DNA of 50,221 nucleotides from the NCBI GenBank assembly GCA_964552955.1, contig CAZKIU010000024.1, forward strand, positions 1-50,221, given 5' to 3'. The notes under the pieces are model-generated. The model ran no database searches. It saw only the letters and a program-made list of their open reading frames with translations, and was not told the DNA's origin. Positions 17,835 through 26,339 of this stretch are shown one piece after another. Made by a program: the position numbers and the translations under genes. The DNA is from UBA1413 sp964552955. Lineage in GTDB: Bacteria; Bacteroidota; Bacteroidia; Bacteroidales; Prolixibacteraceae. How positions within the stretch are numbered: position 1 is the first letter of the stretch; every line of letters begins with the position of its first letter.

Positions 17835-18400
17835 GGACGGTGTAGCGTTGAATCAGCTCTCTTCCCTGATAGCCAGTCAATGACTGCCTGGTCGTCGGGC
17901 TTGGTCGCCGGAGGGAGGACATCAACCAGTTTGCCGTTTTCATCGATCAGGAATTTCTGGAAATTCCATTTTACGGGAGCGTCTGTAACGCCGTTCTCCG
18001 ATTTTTCGGTGAGCCATTTGTAGAGTGGATGGATATCTTTTCCCTTGACTGATATTTTAGCCATCATGGGAAAAGTTACTCCGTAATTCTGACTGCAGAA
18101 AGCCGCGATGTCTTCATTACTTCCCGGTTCCTGGCCCATGAAGTTGTTGGCGGGGAAACCGATGATTTCGAAGTTTTTACCGCCATAGGTCTCGTACAAG
18201 GCCTGCATTTGCTTGTATTGGGGCGTGAAGCCGCACTTGGAGGCGGTGTTGACAACCATGACTTTTTTCCCCTTCAGGGAGGAAAGGTCAAATTCCCTGC
18301 CGTCGATGGTTTCTACTTTGAAGGCGTGAAGGGATTCTTTCTGGGCCGTGGCGGGAAAAAAGAGCCCTGTCATCAGGAAGAGGGTTGCGAAGATTTTCAT
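17831..18400 (-). CDS. Glutathione peroxidase family thiol peroxidase, exported
   Basis: A 189-residue protein that probably reduces peroxides, more likely with thioredoxin than glutathione. A signal peptide is visible (about 1-20, ending ATAQ), so it should act in the periplasm or as a lipid-side enzyme. The peroxidatic Cys is in TASKCGFTPQY (near residue 55) and is a normal TGC/TGT Cys, not selenocysteine. The next motif reads FPANNF instead of the usual FPCNQF, so the Gln and the common resolving Cys are replaced. VKWNFQKFL supplies the catalytic Trp and Asn. The frame is open upstream to 18535, but the signal peptide starts at 18400. Confidence 0.9.
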   Translation of the reverse strand: MKIFATLFLMTGLFFPATAQKESLHAFKVETIDGREFDLSSLKGKKVMVVNTASKCGFTPQYKQMQALYETYGGKNFEIIGFPANNFMGQEPGSNEDIAAFCSQNYGVTFPMMAKISVKGKDIHPLYKWLTEKSENGVTDAPVKWNFQKFLIDENGKLVDVLPPATKPDDQAVIDWLSGKRADSTLHRP

Positions 18401-18587
18401 ATCTGTGTTAATTATGGTGTGAATAATGATGCCATGCTGCAGAACCAGTCCGGCCGTTCGTGCGGAGTGAAAACGTGTTTTCTGCCGGGTAGTGCCGTTC
18501 GGAGGATATAACGGCTTGCAGGGTATAATGTTCATTTATGAAAGGGTTGTGTCAGTTTTTTTTTTGGGTAGGCTAAGGGGAAATCGT

Positions 18588-18595
18588 TATCTTTG
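18588..18595 (+). promoter_or_regulatory. -7 box for dnaX
   Basis: TATCTTTG is a perfect TAnnTTTG. It ends 27 bases before the ATG at 18623 and overlaps the upstream alternative start at 18593, which is therefore unlikely to be used. Confidence 0.65.
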
Positions 18596-18622
18596 GCCGG
18601 CGAGGATGTCTCACGAATTAAT

Positions 18623-19726
18623 ATGGAAAATTTTATCGTTTCGGCCCGGAAGTACAGGCCTGATTCCTTCAGGACGGTTGTTGCCCAGGATGCCATCACG
18701 TCGACCCTAAAAAATGCCATCAGGACCAGGCAGCTGGCCCATTCCTATCTGTTCTGCGGCCCCCGTGGGGTAGGCAAGACCACCTGTGCGCGCATCTTTG
18801 CCAAGACCATCAACTGCAGTAACCTGACGCCCGAGAACGAAGCCTGTAATACGTGCGAGTCGTGCACGGCCTTTACTGCGAACCGCTCCTACAACATTCA
18901 TGAGCTGGATGCGGCCTCTAACAATTCCGTGGAGGATATCCGTAACCTGATAGACCAGGTGCGCATTCCGCCTCAAATCGGCCATTACAGTGTTTATATC
19001 ATTGATGAGGTGCACATGTTGTCGGCCAACGCCTTTAATGCCTTCCTGAAGACCCTGGAGGAACCCCCGAGGCATGCCATCTTCATCCTGGCCACCACCG
19101 AGAAACACAAGATCCTGCCCACCATCTTATCGCGTTGTCAGATTTTTGACTTCAACCGGATCAGAATAGAGGACATTGCCGCTCATCTGCGGTTCGTGGC
19201 CACAGAAGAGGGCGTCACTGCCGAGCCCTCCGCCCTGAACATCATCGCCCAGAAGGCCGACGGGGCCATGCGCGATGCCCTCTCCATTTTCGACCAGCTG
19301 GTGAGTTTCTCGGGAAGGGAAATGACCTACCAGGATGTGATCACCCACCTTAACGTTCTGGATTATGATTACTATTTCAGGTTGGTGGATGCCTTCCTGA
19401 AAAACGAGGTGACACAAGCCTTGCTGATTTTTAATGAAGTGCTCAATAAAGGTTTTGAAGGGCAGCATTTCGTCAGCGGGTTAAGCCGTCATTTCAGGGA
19501 TCTGATGGTGTCACGCGATCCGGTGACGGTGCAGTTGCTGGAGGTGAGCGGAGAGATCCGCGAGCGCTATAAAGCACAGGCACAGGCAGCCTCCCACGAG
19601 TTTCTTCTGGAAGCCCTCCGCATCAGCAACGAATGCGATTACCAGTACAAGAGCAGCCAGAACAAAAGACTCTCGGTGGAACTGGCCCTGGCACGCATCG
19701 CTCAGCTCACGTTAAAAAAAAAATAG
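18623..19726 (+). CDS. dnaX: DNA polymerase III subunit gamma (dnaX, zero frame)
   Basis: The clamp-loader ATPase. The zero-frame product is 367 residues and ends LTLKKK just after an A10 run. It has the Walker A motif GPRGVGKTT (about 44-52), a four-Cys zinc site (CSNLTPENEACNTCESC, about 70-86), the DEVHMLS Walker B (about 127-133), the arginine-finger region LSRCQIFDF and the collar domain III. This equals domains I-III, the classical gamma form. Downstream sequence in the -1 frame encodes the tau C-terminus, so this reading ends in the middle of the gene. The gamma and tau forms are discussed in the next entry and in the findings. Confidence 0.95.
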   Translation: MENFIVSARKYRPDSFRTVVAQDAITSTLKNAIRTRQLAHSYLFCGPRGVGKTTCARIFAKTINCSNLTPENEACNTCESCTAFTANRSYNIHELDAASNNSVEDIRNLIDQVRIPPQIGHYSVYIIDEVHMLSANAFNAFLKTLEEPPRHAIFILATTEKHKILPTILSRCQIFDFNRIRIEDIAAHLRFVATEEGVTAEPSALNIIAQKADGAMRDALSIFDQLVSFSGREMTYQDVITHLNVLDYDYYFRLVDAFLKNEVTQALLIFNEVLNKGFEGQHFVSGLSRHFRDLMVSRDPVTVQLLEVSGEIRERYKAQAQAASHEFLLEALRISNECDYQYKSSQNKRLSVELALARIAQLTLKKK

Positions 19727-20328
19727 CTGACGACACCCCTTCCGATCAGCTGGAACCCATTTTTTCTTCACCTCCTCCGGAATCTTCCCCGGCTTCCGCG
19801 AAAACGGCCGAAGCTCCACCCCCCAGGGTGGAAAAGAGCCCGGTCCGCAAGCTGACCTCTGACATTACCGGTCCGTCCATCAAATCGGCACTGGCAGGTA
19901 AAGAATCAGATGAGAGTAAGCTGACGGCTATGGAACAGCATCAGATTTTCACCCAGAAACTGGAGGATAAGCCCTTCACCGAGGAACAACTGATCCAGAA
20001 GTGGGAGCAATACCTCGAAACCCTCAGCGACCGGCCCAACCTGAAGGCCTCCCTCCACCGTAAGCCCCTCTATTCGGCTGATGGCAGGCTGGTGCTTCAA
20101 ATTGACAACCAGGTACAGGAAGAACTCATCAGGGATGAGAAGCCCCGTTTGGTCGCCTGGCTGAAACGGGAACTGCAAAACAGCAATGTGGAGCTGACCA
20201 CGGAGGTGGTCACCGGGCCGGTCACTAAAATGTTGTATACCGACGGGGAGAAAATGGAGGAGATGGTCAGGAAGAATCCGGCGCTGGCGTTATTGAAGCA
20301 GAAGTTCCATCTGGATTTTGACAGTTGA
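18623..20328 (+). CDS. dnaX: DNA polymerase III subunit tau (dnaX read with a -1 shift)
   Basis: If the A10 run at 19714-19723 is read with a -1 shift (or one extra A in the mRNA), translation continues as KKKIADDTPSDQ into a 201-residue extension ending at 20328. The product is about 568 residues, the size of tau. The extension has a Pro/Ser-rich linker (PPPESSPASAKTAEAPPPR) and then a folded-looking C-terminal domain with EEQLIQKWEQYLETL. This fits the part of tau that contacts DnaE/DnaB in other bacteria. A 1-base sequencing or assembly error in the homopolymer would give the same picture with tau as the only product. The direction of the shift is read directly from the frames. Confidence 0.85.
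19714..19751 (+). promoter_or_regulatory. Predicted dnaX frameshift or slippage signal
   Basis: Ten As (19714-19723) are followed at once by the zero-frame TAG (19724-19726). An inverted repeat, AGCTGA (19725-19730) with TCAGCT (19746-19751), extends by two more pairs across one bulged A and encloses a loop of about 10 bases. An A-run plus a 3' hairpin fits transcriptional slippage (as known in Thermus dnaX) or programmed -1 ribosomal frameshifting (as in E. coli dnaX). Confidence 0.75.
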
Positions 20329-20330
20329 AG

Positions 20331-20966
20331 TCAGGGGGCAAGCCGGGCGATGTTCCACTCCCCATCAATCAGGGTATAGATGAACCTGTCATGGAGACGG
20401 TTTGCGCGGCCCTGCCAGAATTCCATGGTTAAAGGAGTCACCCTGTATCCTCCCCAATGGCCGGGACAGGGGACCTCGCCCTCCCCAAAGCGGCGGGTCA
20501 CTTCCCTGAACCGCTCCTCGAGGGTGCTGCGCGAGGGGATCACCTCACTCTGGGGCGAGGCCCAGGCCCCCAGCCGGCTGTTCAAAGGACGGGTTCTGAA
20601 ATAATCAGCCGACATTTCCGGAGTTACCTTCGTCGCCATCCCCGTGACCCTGATCTGCCGCTGCATGCCAGGCCAGAAGAAAAGCAGGGCCACCTTGGGA
20701 TCCCTTGCGATAGCCTTCCCCTTCTGACTGTTGTAACCCGTGAAAAAGAGAAACCCCTCCCTGTCAAACGACTTCAGCAGAACCACCCTCGATTGCGGAA
20801 ATCCATCAAGCCCGGAGGTGGAGATGACCATCGCCGTGGGCTCATCTACCCTGGCTTCCACCGCCTGCTCCAGCCACACCGAAAACAACCCCATAGGCTC
20901 CTCCGTCAGATCGCTCCGCCGGAGACTCCCCCTGGTATACTCTTCCCTTATTTCATCAATCTTCAT
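20331..20966 (-). CDS. pdxH: Pyridoxamine 5'-phosphate oxidase
   Basis: PdxH oxidises pyridoxine or pyridoxamine 5'-phosphate to pyridoxal phosphate with FMN. The 211-residue protein shows the FMN-binding segment SRVVLLKSFDREGFLFFTGYNSQKG (quoted in part: RVVLLKSFDREGFLFFT, about 60-77), the phosphate-contacting SQKGK, SPQSEVIPSR and the C-terminal RLHDRFIYT with the substrate-binding Arg and His. Length and order are normal. It ends 2 bases after the convergent dnaX tau frame. No promoter was recognised. Confidence 0.95.
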   Translation of the reverse strand: MKIDEIREEYTRGSLRRSDLTEEPMGLFSVWLEQAVEARVDEPTAMVISTSGLDGFPQSRVVLLKSFDREGFLFFTGYNSQKGKAIARDPKVALLFFWPGMQRQIRVTGMATKVTPEMSADYFRTRPLNSRLGAWASPQSEVIPSRSTLEERFREVTRRFGEGEVPCPGHWGGYRVTPLTMEFWQGRANRLHDRFIYTLIDGEWNIARLAP

Positions 20967-21045
20967 GCTCCCCTAAACAAATTCAGTGATGAGGTTGTTT
21001 AGCGCGCGGGGGATAAATAGCGGGTTGTAGTTTCTCAGAAGCGCT

Positions 21046-21735
21046 TCACATCTTTTCAATTCCCGGATTTTGCTGTTTCTTTTCCCATTTTTCCCGGAAT
21101 TCCTCCATCTCCTTCTGCTGTTTTTTCAGCAGCTCCTCCCACTCTTCCTGCTGGCGAGGGTCGGTGAACCGCTTGTAGAGCTCCTGATCCTCCCCAAAGG
21201 AAGGATAATCACCGGGGTTGAATGAGCGGAAATGTTGTTCCAGGAGTTTCCTCATATCCTCCATCTCTTGGGTTCCCGGAATAAAAAATCCTGGTGGGAG
21301 CATGAAGGAAGAGTCGGGGCCCATGAAGAAGGAGGTGTCGTTGTGGAAGATGAAATTCCTGACCATGGTGGAGTCCCCCATGAAATTCCTGAAACCGGGG
21401 AAGAGCTCTTCTTCATTGAAGAGACTAAAGGGGAACCTGCCCCCGGGCATGGAAAAGGAGAAGGCGGAATCGCCGAAGAAGGGGTGACCGGGTTGTCCGC
21501 TGAAGAAATCACCCGGGAAGAGGTCCTCCCACCCCTCGTCCCACGGGAATTGGAAAAGAGAATCGGCCCCCCAGCGCATCACTCGCAGGGAGTCGAACCG
21601 GATGAGGTTCCCCTGCTGGTCATATTCCCGCTGGACGGTCACCTTTTCTTCCGGCTGGTTTTTCTCCTTTTTCTGGGCGGTGGCCATCTGGTTGCAGAAA
21701 AGCAGCAACATCAAGGCTGGCAATAACTTTTTCAT
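21046..21735 (-). CDS. Secreted hypothetical protein
   Basis: A 229-residue protein not recognised by family. It has a clear signal peptide (MKKLLPALMLLLFCNQMATAQ, cut after about 20; a Cys at position 14 is inside the hydrophobic core, so a lipoprotein is unlikely). The middle is rich in Phe, Gly, Asp and Ser with a repeating look (GDFFSGQPGHPFFGDSAFSF), and the C-terminus is a charged Glu/Lys/Gln helix that may form a coiled coil. A perfect -7 box (21749-21756) lies 13 bases upstream. Probably periplasmic; no function can be assigned. Confidence 0.75.
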   Translation of the reverse strand: MKKLLPALMLLLFCNQMATAQKKEKNQPEEKVTVQREYDQQGNLIRFDSLRVMRWGADSLFQFPWDEGWEDLFPGDFFSGQPGHPFFGDSAFSFSMPGGRFPFSLFNEEELFPGFRNFMGDSTMVRNFIFHNDTSFFMGPDSSFMLPPGFFIPGTQEMEDMRKLLEQHFRSFNPGDYPSFGEDQELYKRFTDPRQQEEWEELLKKQQKEMEEFREKWEKKQQNPGIEKM

Positions 21736-21748
21736 GGCATTTTTTATT

Positions 21749-21756
21749 CAAAAATA
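21749..21756 (-). promoter_or_regulatory. -7 box for the secreted hypothetical gene
   Basis: On the minus strand this reads TATTTTTG, a perfect consensus, 13 bases before the ATG at 21735. Confidence 0.55.
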
Positions 21757-21884
21757 AAGGCATTGCGCATGAAAATCTCTTAAAATTTTCAAAAAAAATC
21801 TAAATCATCGCCAGCCAGGAGGGGTATCCGGGCAGGGAGCGGAGGCCGGGAAGAAATCAGCAGTTGGGGTGCCGGGAGCCGGAG

Positions 21885-22754
21885 TTAGTCGTAGTGGTGT
21901 TCATCGCCCTGGGAATCGGTTTTGTCACCAGGGCATTCCATGCCTCTTCCGTACTGTTCGAGAGCGCTCAGGCTCATGCCCATGGAGGAAAACCCCCCGT
22001 CGTGGTAGAGGTTTTGCATGGTGACTTTACGGGTGAGGTCAGAGAAGAGGGTCACGCAATAGGCTGCGCACTCTTCACCGGTGGCATTTCCCAGGGGCGA
22101 CATTCTTTCGGCGAAATCGAGGAGCTGGCCGAAGCCTTTGACGCCGCTTCCGGCGGTGGTGATGGTGGGGGATTGGGATATGGTGTTGATCCGTACCTTG
22201 CGTTCCATACCGTAGATATAACCGAAACTGCGGGCAACAGATTCGAGCAGGGCCTTGGCGTCGGCCATGTCATTGTACCCATAGAAGGTGCGCTGGGCCG
22301 CCACATAACTGAGGGCGACCACTGATCCCCATTCGTTGATGGCATCCATTTGACGGGCTACCTGAAGCACCTTATGAAAGGAGATGGCTGAGATGTCAAG
22401 GGTTTTCTCCAGCATTTGATAGTCGAGGTCGCTGTAATGGCGTCCTTTCCTGACATTGGGAGACATACCGATGGAGTGGAGCACGAAATCAATCTTCCCG
22501 CCCAGCCGTTCCATGGATTGGGTGAAGAGATTCCGGAGGTCATCGACATTGGTGGCATCGGCGCCGATCAGGGGGAGGTTCAGTTTTTCGGCCAGCCGGG
22601 GGGTATCGCCCATGCGCAGCGCCACGGGGGTGTTGGTGAGGGTGAAGGTGGCCCCCTCTTCATAGGCCAGCTCTGCCACTTTCCACGCAATGGAATCGGC
22701 ATTCAGGGCACCAAAAATGATCCCTCTCTTTTCTTTTAATAACTGGTATGCCAT
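21885..22754 (-). CDS. fabI: Enoyl-[acyl-carrier-protein] reductase FabI
   Basis: FabI reduces enoyl-ACP in the last step of each fatty-acid elongation cycle, using NADH or NADPH. The 289-residue SDR protein has the N-terminal nucleotide-binding stretch GIIFGALNADSIAWKVAE, LHSIGMSP near 95-102, and a Tyr-X6-Lys active site in YNDMADAK (Tyr near 159, Lys near 166). The C-terminal NLYHDGGFSSMGMS completes the fold. The usual FabI triclosan-sensitive type is implied but not tested. The frame is open to 22805; the -7 box at 22774-22781 and the family N-terminus give the ATG at 22754. Confidence 0.95.
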   Translation of the reverse strand: MAYQLLKEKRGIIFGALNADSIAWKVAELAYEEGATFTLTNTPVALRMGDTPRLAEKLNLPLIGADATNVDDLRNLFTQSMERLGGKIDFVLHSIGMSPNVRKGRHYSDLDYQMLEKTLDISAISFHKVLQVARQMDAINEWGSVVALSYVAAQRTFYGYNDMADAKALLESVARSFGYIYGMERKVRINTISQSPTITTAGSGVKGFGQLLDFAERMSPLGNATGEECAAYCVTLFSDLTRKVTMQNLYHDGGFSSMGMSLSALEQYGRGMECPGDKTDSQGDEHHYD

Positions 22755-22773
22755 TCTGGTAATTTTTCTGGTG

Positions 22774-22781
22774 CAAAAGTA
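22774..22781 (-). promoter_or_regulatory. -7 box for fabI
   Basis: On the minus strand this reads TACTTTTG, 20 bases before the fabI ATG, and confirms that start. Confidence 0.65.
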
Positions 22782-22907
22782 GTGGTTTGCCTCAAAAAGA
22801 GACAAAATAGTATTTAAAATGGGGTGAAATTAACGGATGGCAGCACCTTTTTCGGAATATTCCCGGGAATGGTTCGAAAATTTGGTAGGCATGGTAAGGA
22901 GAGCCGG

Positions 22908-23666
22908 TCAAATGACCACCAGGCAAGAGTCTCTGAGCCATCCTTTGTTGCCGTTGGAGAGGCGGATTTCCTTCCAGGAGTCGAGACTGTCGGTGATCTC
23001 CACCTTCAGTCCCTCATGGATGAGGAAGAGGTCGGTGCCTGTTTCTGAGGGAGAGCTTTTGATGGTGACCCTGGGGCACTGGATGATGGCGCCGGAGCGG
23101 TTTTGCAGGATGGTGTGGTTATGCCGGGCCAGGGAGAAGCTGACCAGGGAGAAGAGGATGGCTGCCATGGCCGTGAAGAAGGCGGTTTTCCGGACCAGGT
23201 TGGAGCGGCCGAAGAAGTAGCTTCCCAGAAGGAGAAGAAACAGCAGGAAGCTGGCGCTGCTCATCCGGGCCCAGCCGTCGGCCGATGCATGGTGGGCCAG
23301 GGCGGTGAACCAGCGCGAAAAGAAGGGGCGCGGAAGCTCCTCCAGATTATCAACGACCGACTGGTTGGCGATGCTGAGGTTGAAGGCGATATCGTCATTC
23401 TGGGGGGCCAGGCGCCTGGCTCTTTCATAGTTGAGGATGGCCCTGGCATGGTCCCCCATCTTGAAGTAAGCGTTTCCCAGGTTGTAATAGAGTTCGGCAG
23501 ACTCCCTGCCGGAAGCTAGTACCTGTTCCCAGGCTTGGGCTGCCTTTTCATATTCCTGAGCCGTGTAGTACTTGCTGCCCTGTTCCGGGAGCTCCTCCCG
23601 GGCGGCCACCCTGCCGGTGCTGAAAATCAGGAGCAGAAAGATGGGAATGAGTTTATACATAGTCAT
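22908..23666 (-). CDS. batE: BatE-like TPR and SH3-domain protein
   Basis: The last gene of the Bat operon. The 252-residue protein has a signal peptide (about 1-22), two to three TPR repeats (about 28-100, with YYNLGNAYFKMGDHARAI), two membrane helices (about 135-155 and 165-185) and a bacterial SH3-like C-terminal domain (about 190-250, with VTIKSSPSETGTDLF and GWL). The start overlaps the stop of batD (TAATG). Bat proteins are linked to oxygen tolerance in Bacteroides fragilis and to virulence in Leptospira; the molecular role is unknown. Confidence 0.85.
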   Translation of the reverse strand: MTMYKLIPIFLLLIFSTGRVAAREELPEQGSKYYTAQEYEKAAQAWEQVLASGRESAELYYNLGNAYFKMGDHARAILNYERARRLAPQNDDIAFNLSIANQSVVDNLEELPRPFFSRWFTALAHHASADGWARMSSASFLLFLLLLGSYFFGRSNLVRKTAFFTAMAAILFSLVSFSLARHNHTILQNRSGAIIQCPRVTIKSSPSETGTDLFLIHEGLKVEITDSLDSWKEIRLSNGNKGWLRDSCLVVI

Positions 23667-25513
23667 TACCGTTTGATCTGTTTTTCCAATTTGGTGATCA
23701 CCACCACGGCCTGGTCATACAGTTCCTGCATAGCCTGGGCGCCGGAGGCGGGAGCGAAACGCGCATATTCACACTGGTCGGTGATGGAGAGAAATTCGCC
23801 GATCAGCGCCGGGTCCACCTGGCGGGTTTCAAGGGCTTCGGTAGCCGTTTCCCTGCGCAGGTTGGCCAAGGGGATACCCAGCTTGTCACTCAGGTAACCC
23901 CAGAACGCCTTGAGCAGGGCGTCATAGAAGGCCTCCCCCTGATTCTGGCGCAGATGACCGGCGGCGACCTTCAGGTGCCTGAGGGCCACCCGGCTTGCCT
24001 TTTTGTTCCGTACCAGCGCCAGGTTGGCGTTCTCCGCCATTTTCTTGCGGTATACGACAAAGAAAACCGCAAAGGCTGCTGCCCCTAACAGATATACCGC
24101 CCAGAAAAGAAGACTCCCGAAGTAAGCGACCCCCCGGCTGTGAAGTTTTTCCTGGTTCTGGCTGATGAACCGGATATCCTGTCCGATGGTCTGGACATCC
24201 TGCTTGCGGACCGACCGGACAACACCCGTTCCGGCATCCCCGGTGCCCCGGGTGACCTTCAGCTCATATTCGGGAGTCGACTGCCGTTCATACTGACCAC
24301 TGTTGGGATTGAACCAAACCAGGGTGAGGGGAGGGATCTTATATGTTCCCTCGAATCGGGGCTGAAAAAGGTATTCAATGGTTTTGGTCCCTGAGACGCC
24401 TGCCTCTGAAGCCCTGACATTATCAGAGACGTTGGGATCATACTGTTCAAAATCTCCCGTCAGCGTTAACTTGGGGGATTGGATCAGCCGCAGGTTCCCG
24501 GTGCCGGAGATGTTCAGTTTGAAGGTCACGGCATCGTTGGTGGTCACTTCAGTCTGGTCCAGTTCAGGAGAAATCTTAAACTCCCCTACACCTCCTGAAA
24601 AATCGGCCGGTGCCGGGGGCAGATCCTTCACCGATACGGAGACCGCATCGCTGGTCAGCTTGGCCCTGACCGTCTGTACCCCCGTGAAAAAATCATCGAA
24701 GAAACTGCGCTGCCTGACTCTTTGCTGAACCAGGGTCGTGATGCTGAAGGGCTTGATGGTGAGGTTTCCCGTCTGCTGCGGAAAGAGAACCGTTTTCTTC
24801 AGAACCCCTACCTGGTAAATCTTATCGTTGTAAACTTCACGTTTGAAGTTGATCTGCTGGGGGATTTCGATGTCCTGGGTATAGAAACCCTCATAGGTGG
24901 GAAGATTAACCTCTTCAAAACCAGATAGGGGGAGGTTGGGATTGGCATAGAGCTTCACGGTGGCGATGATCTGTTGTCCCTTCCAGGCTTGCCTCCTGCT
25001 GAGTTCAAGTCTGATAAACAGATCACTCTTGCTGATGTTCCCCGTGGCACCCTGCGCTTCACCTGATTGGGCCTGGCTCCCCTGCTGAGCCTGTCCTCCC
25101 TGGGCACTCCCCTGGCTCCCTCCCTGTGCCTGTCCGGAGACGACCTGAATCGTCAGCGCATTGGACTGGAATACCTTGCCATCCACCTCTATCGATCCGG
25201 GCCTGATGGTGAAGCTCCCTGCTTCCCTGGCCCTAAGAATATAAGTATAGGCAAAATCCTGGCTCTGAGAGCTCTTCCCGTTGATGATCTGGATGGAGGT
25301 GGAGGAGGAAAAACTGGGCCCCATCAGCACATCAAAATTGCCCAAATCGGGAAGGGTGAGGTTCTCTCCCCGCTTGTTGATGTTGAAGGTCAGCCTGAAC
25401 TGGTCCCCGACGGCTACCGCATTGGGTGCCGACATCACCAGACGGGTCTCCTCCGCCCCACCATGAAACCCCAGGAGTATCAATCCTGCTAGGATGAAAA
25501 ACTTTTTCAACAT
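23666..25513 (-). CDS. batD: BatD family protein
   Basis: A 615-residue exported protein. A signal peptide (about 1-20, LKKFFILAGLILLGFHGG) is followed by several beta-rich oxygen-tolerance domains (about 25-440). A Gly/Gln/Ser-rich low-complexity linker (GQAQGGSQGSAQGGQAQQGS, about 130-160) lies between the first and second. A membrane helix at about 480-505 and a cytoplasmic-looking C-terminal helical region follow. This is the usual BatD layout. The ATG at 25513 is preferred to 25525 because the signal peptide begins there. Confidence 0.9.
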   Translation of the reverse strand: MLKKFFILAGLILLGFHGGAEETRLVMSAPNAVAVGDQFRLTFNINKRGENLTLPDLGNFDVLMGPSFSSSTSIQIINGKSSQSQDFAYTYILRAREAGSFTIRPGSIEVDGKVFQSNALTIQVVSGQAQGGSQGSAQGGQAQQGSQAQSGEAQGATGNISKSDLFIRLELSRRQAWKGQQIIATVKLYANPNLPLSGFEEVNLPTYEGFYTQDIEIPQQINFKREVYNDKIYQVGVLKKTVLFPQQTGNLTIKPFSITTLVQQRVRQRSFFDDFFTGVQTVRAKLTSDAVSVSVKDLPPAPADFSGGVGEFKISPELDQTEVTTNDAVTFKLNISGTGNLRLIQSPKLTLTGDFEQYDPNVSDNVRASEAGVSGTKTIEYLFQPRFEGTYKIPPLTLVWFNPNSGQYERQSTPEYELKVTRGTGDAGTGVVRSVRKQDVQTIGQDIRFISQNQEKLHSRGVAYFGSLLFWAVYLLGAAAFAVFFVVYRKKMAENANLALVRNKKASRVALRHLKVAAGHLRQNQGEAFYDALLKAFWGYLSDKLGIPLANLRRETATEALETRQVDPALIGEFLSITDQCEYARFAPASGAQAMQELYDQAVVVITKLEKQIKR

Positions 25514-25589
25514 ATCTATGGTCAATTGTTGTCCTACACTGAACCGCTCCCGGTTGGTTCCTCCGGGTTAATCCTGATGACTGCCAAAA

Positions 25590-26339
25590 TTACCAGTCTT
25601 TTTCCACTCTGGCGGCTTTGGCTTCTGCCGCTTTGGCTTTTTTTACCTTTTCCTGAATGTTTTTCTCATCATTCTGTAAGGCCTGCAAAAGCTGTTCCGC
25701 ATTTTGCCGCGATATCTTCGACTGCTGCTGCTGCTGTTGCTGCTGCTGGTCCTTATTCTGATCCTTGTTTTGATCCTTATTCTGATCCTTATTCTGGTCC
25801 TTATTCTGATCCTTATTCTGGTCCTTGTTCTGGTCCTTGTTCTGATCTTTATTCTGGTCCTGGTTCTGTTGCTGCTGTTGCTGTTGTTGCTTCATTTTCT
25901 GGGCATAGGCCAGGTTATATTTGGTATCCAGGTCGCCGGGGTTGAGGCGGAGGGCATTTTTATAAGCTTCGATGCTTTCGTCGATTTGGGACTGAAAGAG
26001 GAGGCTGTTGCCCAGGTTATGGAGGGCTCTGGCTTTTTCGATGGGGTCGGTAGCCTGGGACGCCAGTTGTCGGAAGCCTTCAGAGGCTTCGCTGAATTTG
26101 GTTTGTTTGTAAACGGCGTTGTTCAGGTTAAAGTTCCACTTGGGGTCATTGGGTTTTTTATCGAGGGCTTTGCGGTAGGCTGTTTCGGCCTTGCTGAAGG
26201 TGATGGTATCGAGCCGGGTGGTGTCTTTGACCCCTTCGAGGTAGAAGCGGTTTCCCTGGCGCACGTATTTGCGTTCGTTCTGGGCACCAGCGGTGGTGAC
26301 CACCAGCAGGGCCAGGCCTATGAGGATCAGCTGTCTCAT
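25590..26339 (-). CDS. batC: BatC-like TPR protein with NKDQ repeats
   Basis: A 249-residue exported protein. After a signal peptide (about 1-19) come three to four TPR repeats (about 40-145, with ALHNLGNSLLFQSQIDESIE). A low-complexity segment follows (about 151-206): a Gln run, nine exact NKDQ units and another Gln run. The C-terminal 40 residues are charged (EKVKKAKAAEAKAARVEKDW). It begins 4 bases inside the batB end and belongs to the same operon. TPRs suggest a scaffold role between BatA/B and BatD/E; this is inferred. Confidence 0.88.
   Translation of the reverse strand: MRQLILIGLALLVVTTAGAQNERKYVRQGNRFYLEGVKDTTRLDTITFSKAETAYRKALDKKPNDPKWNFNLNNAVYKQTKFSEASEGFRQLASQATDPIEKARALHNLGNSLLFQSQIDESIEAYKNALRLNPGDLDTKYNLAYAQKMKQQQQQQQQNQDQNKDQNKDQNKDQNKDQNKDQNKDQNKDQNKDQNKDQQQQQQQQQSKISRQNAEQLLQALQNDEKNIQEKVKKAKAAEAKAARVEKDW
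25746..25853. repeat. 12-bp tandem repeats encoding nine NKDQ units in batC
   Basis: Nine consecutive 12-bp units encode Asn-Lys-Asp-Gln. The units vary only in a few synonymous bases (for example TTATTC or TTGTTC). CAG/CAA Gln runs flank both sides. Such arrays expand and contract easily by slippage, and the 12-bp unit keeps the frame. Confidence 0.92.

Noticed and set aside
17831..18400. Selenocysteine glutathione peroxidase
   Set aside because: The peroxidatic position is an ordinary Cys codon and no in-frame TGA is needed.
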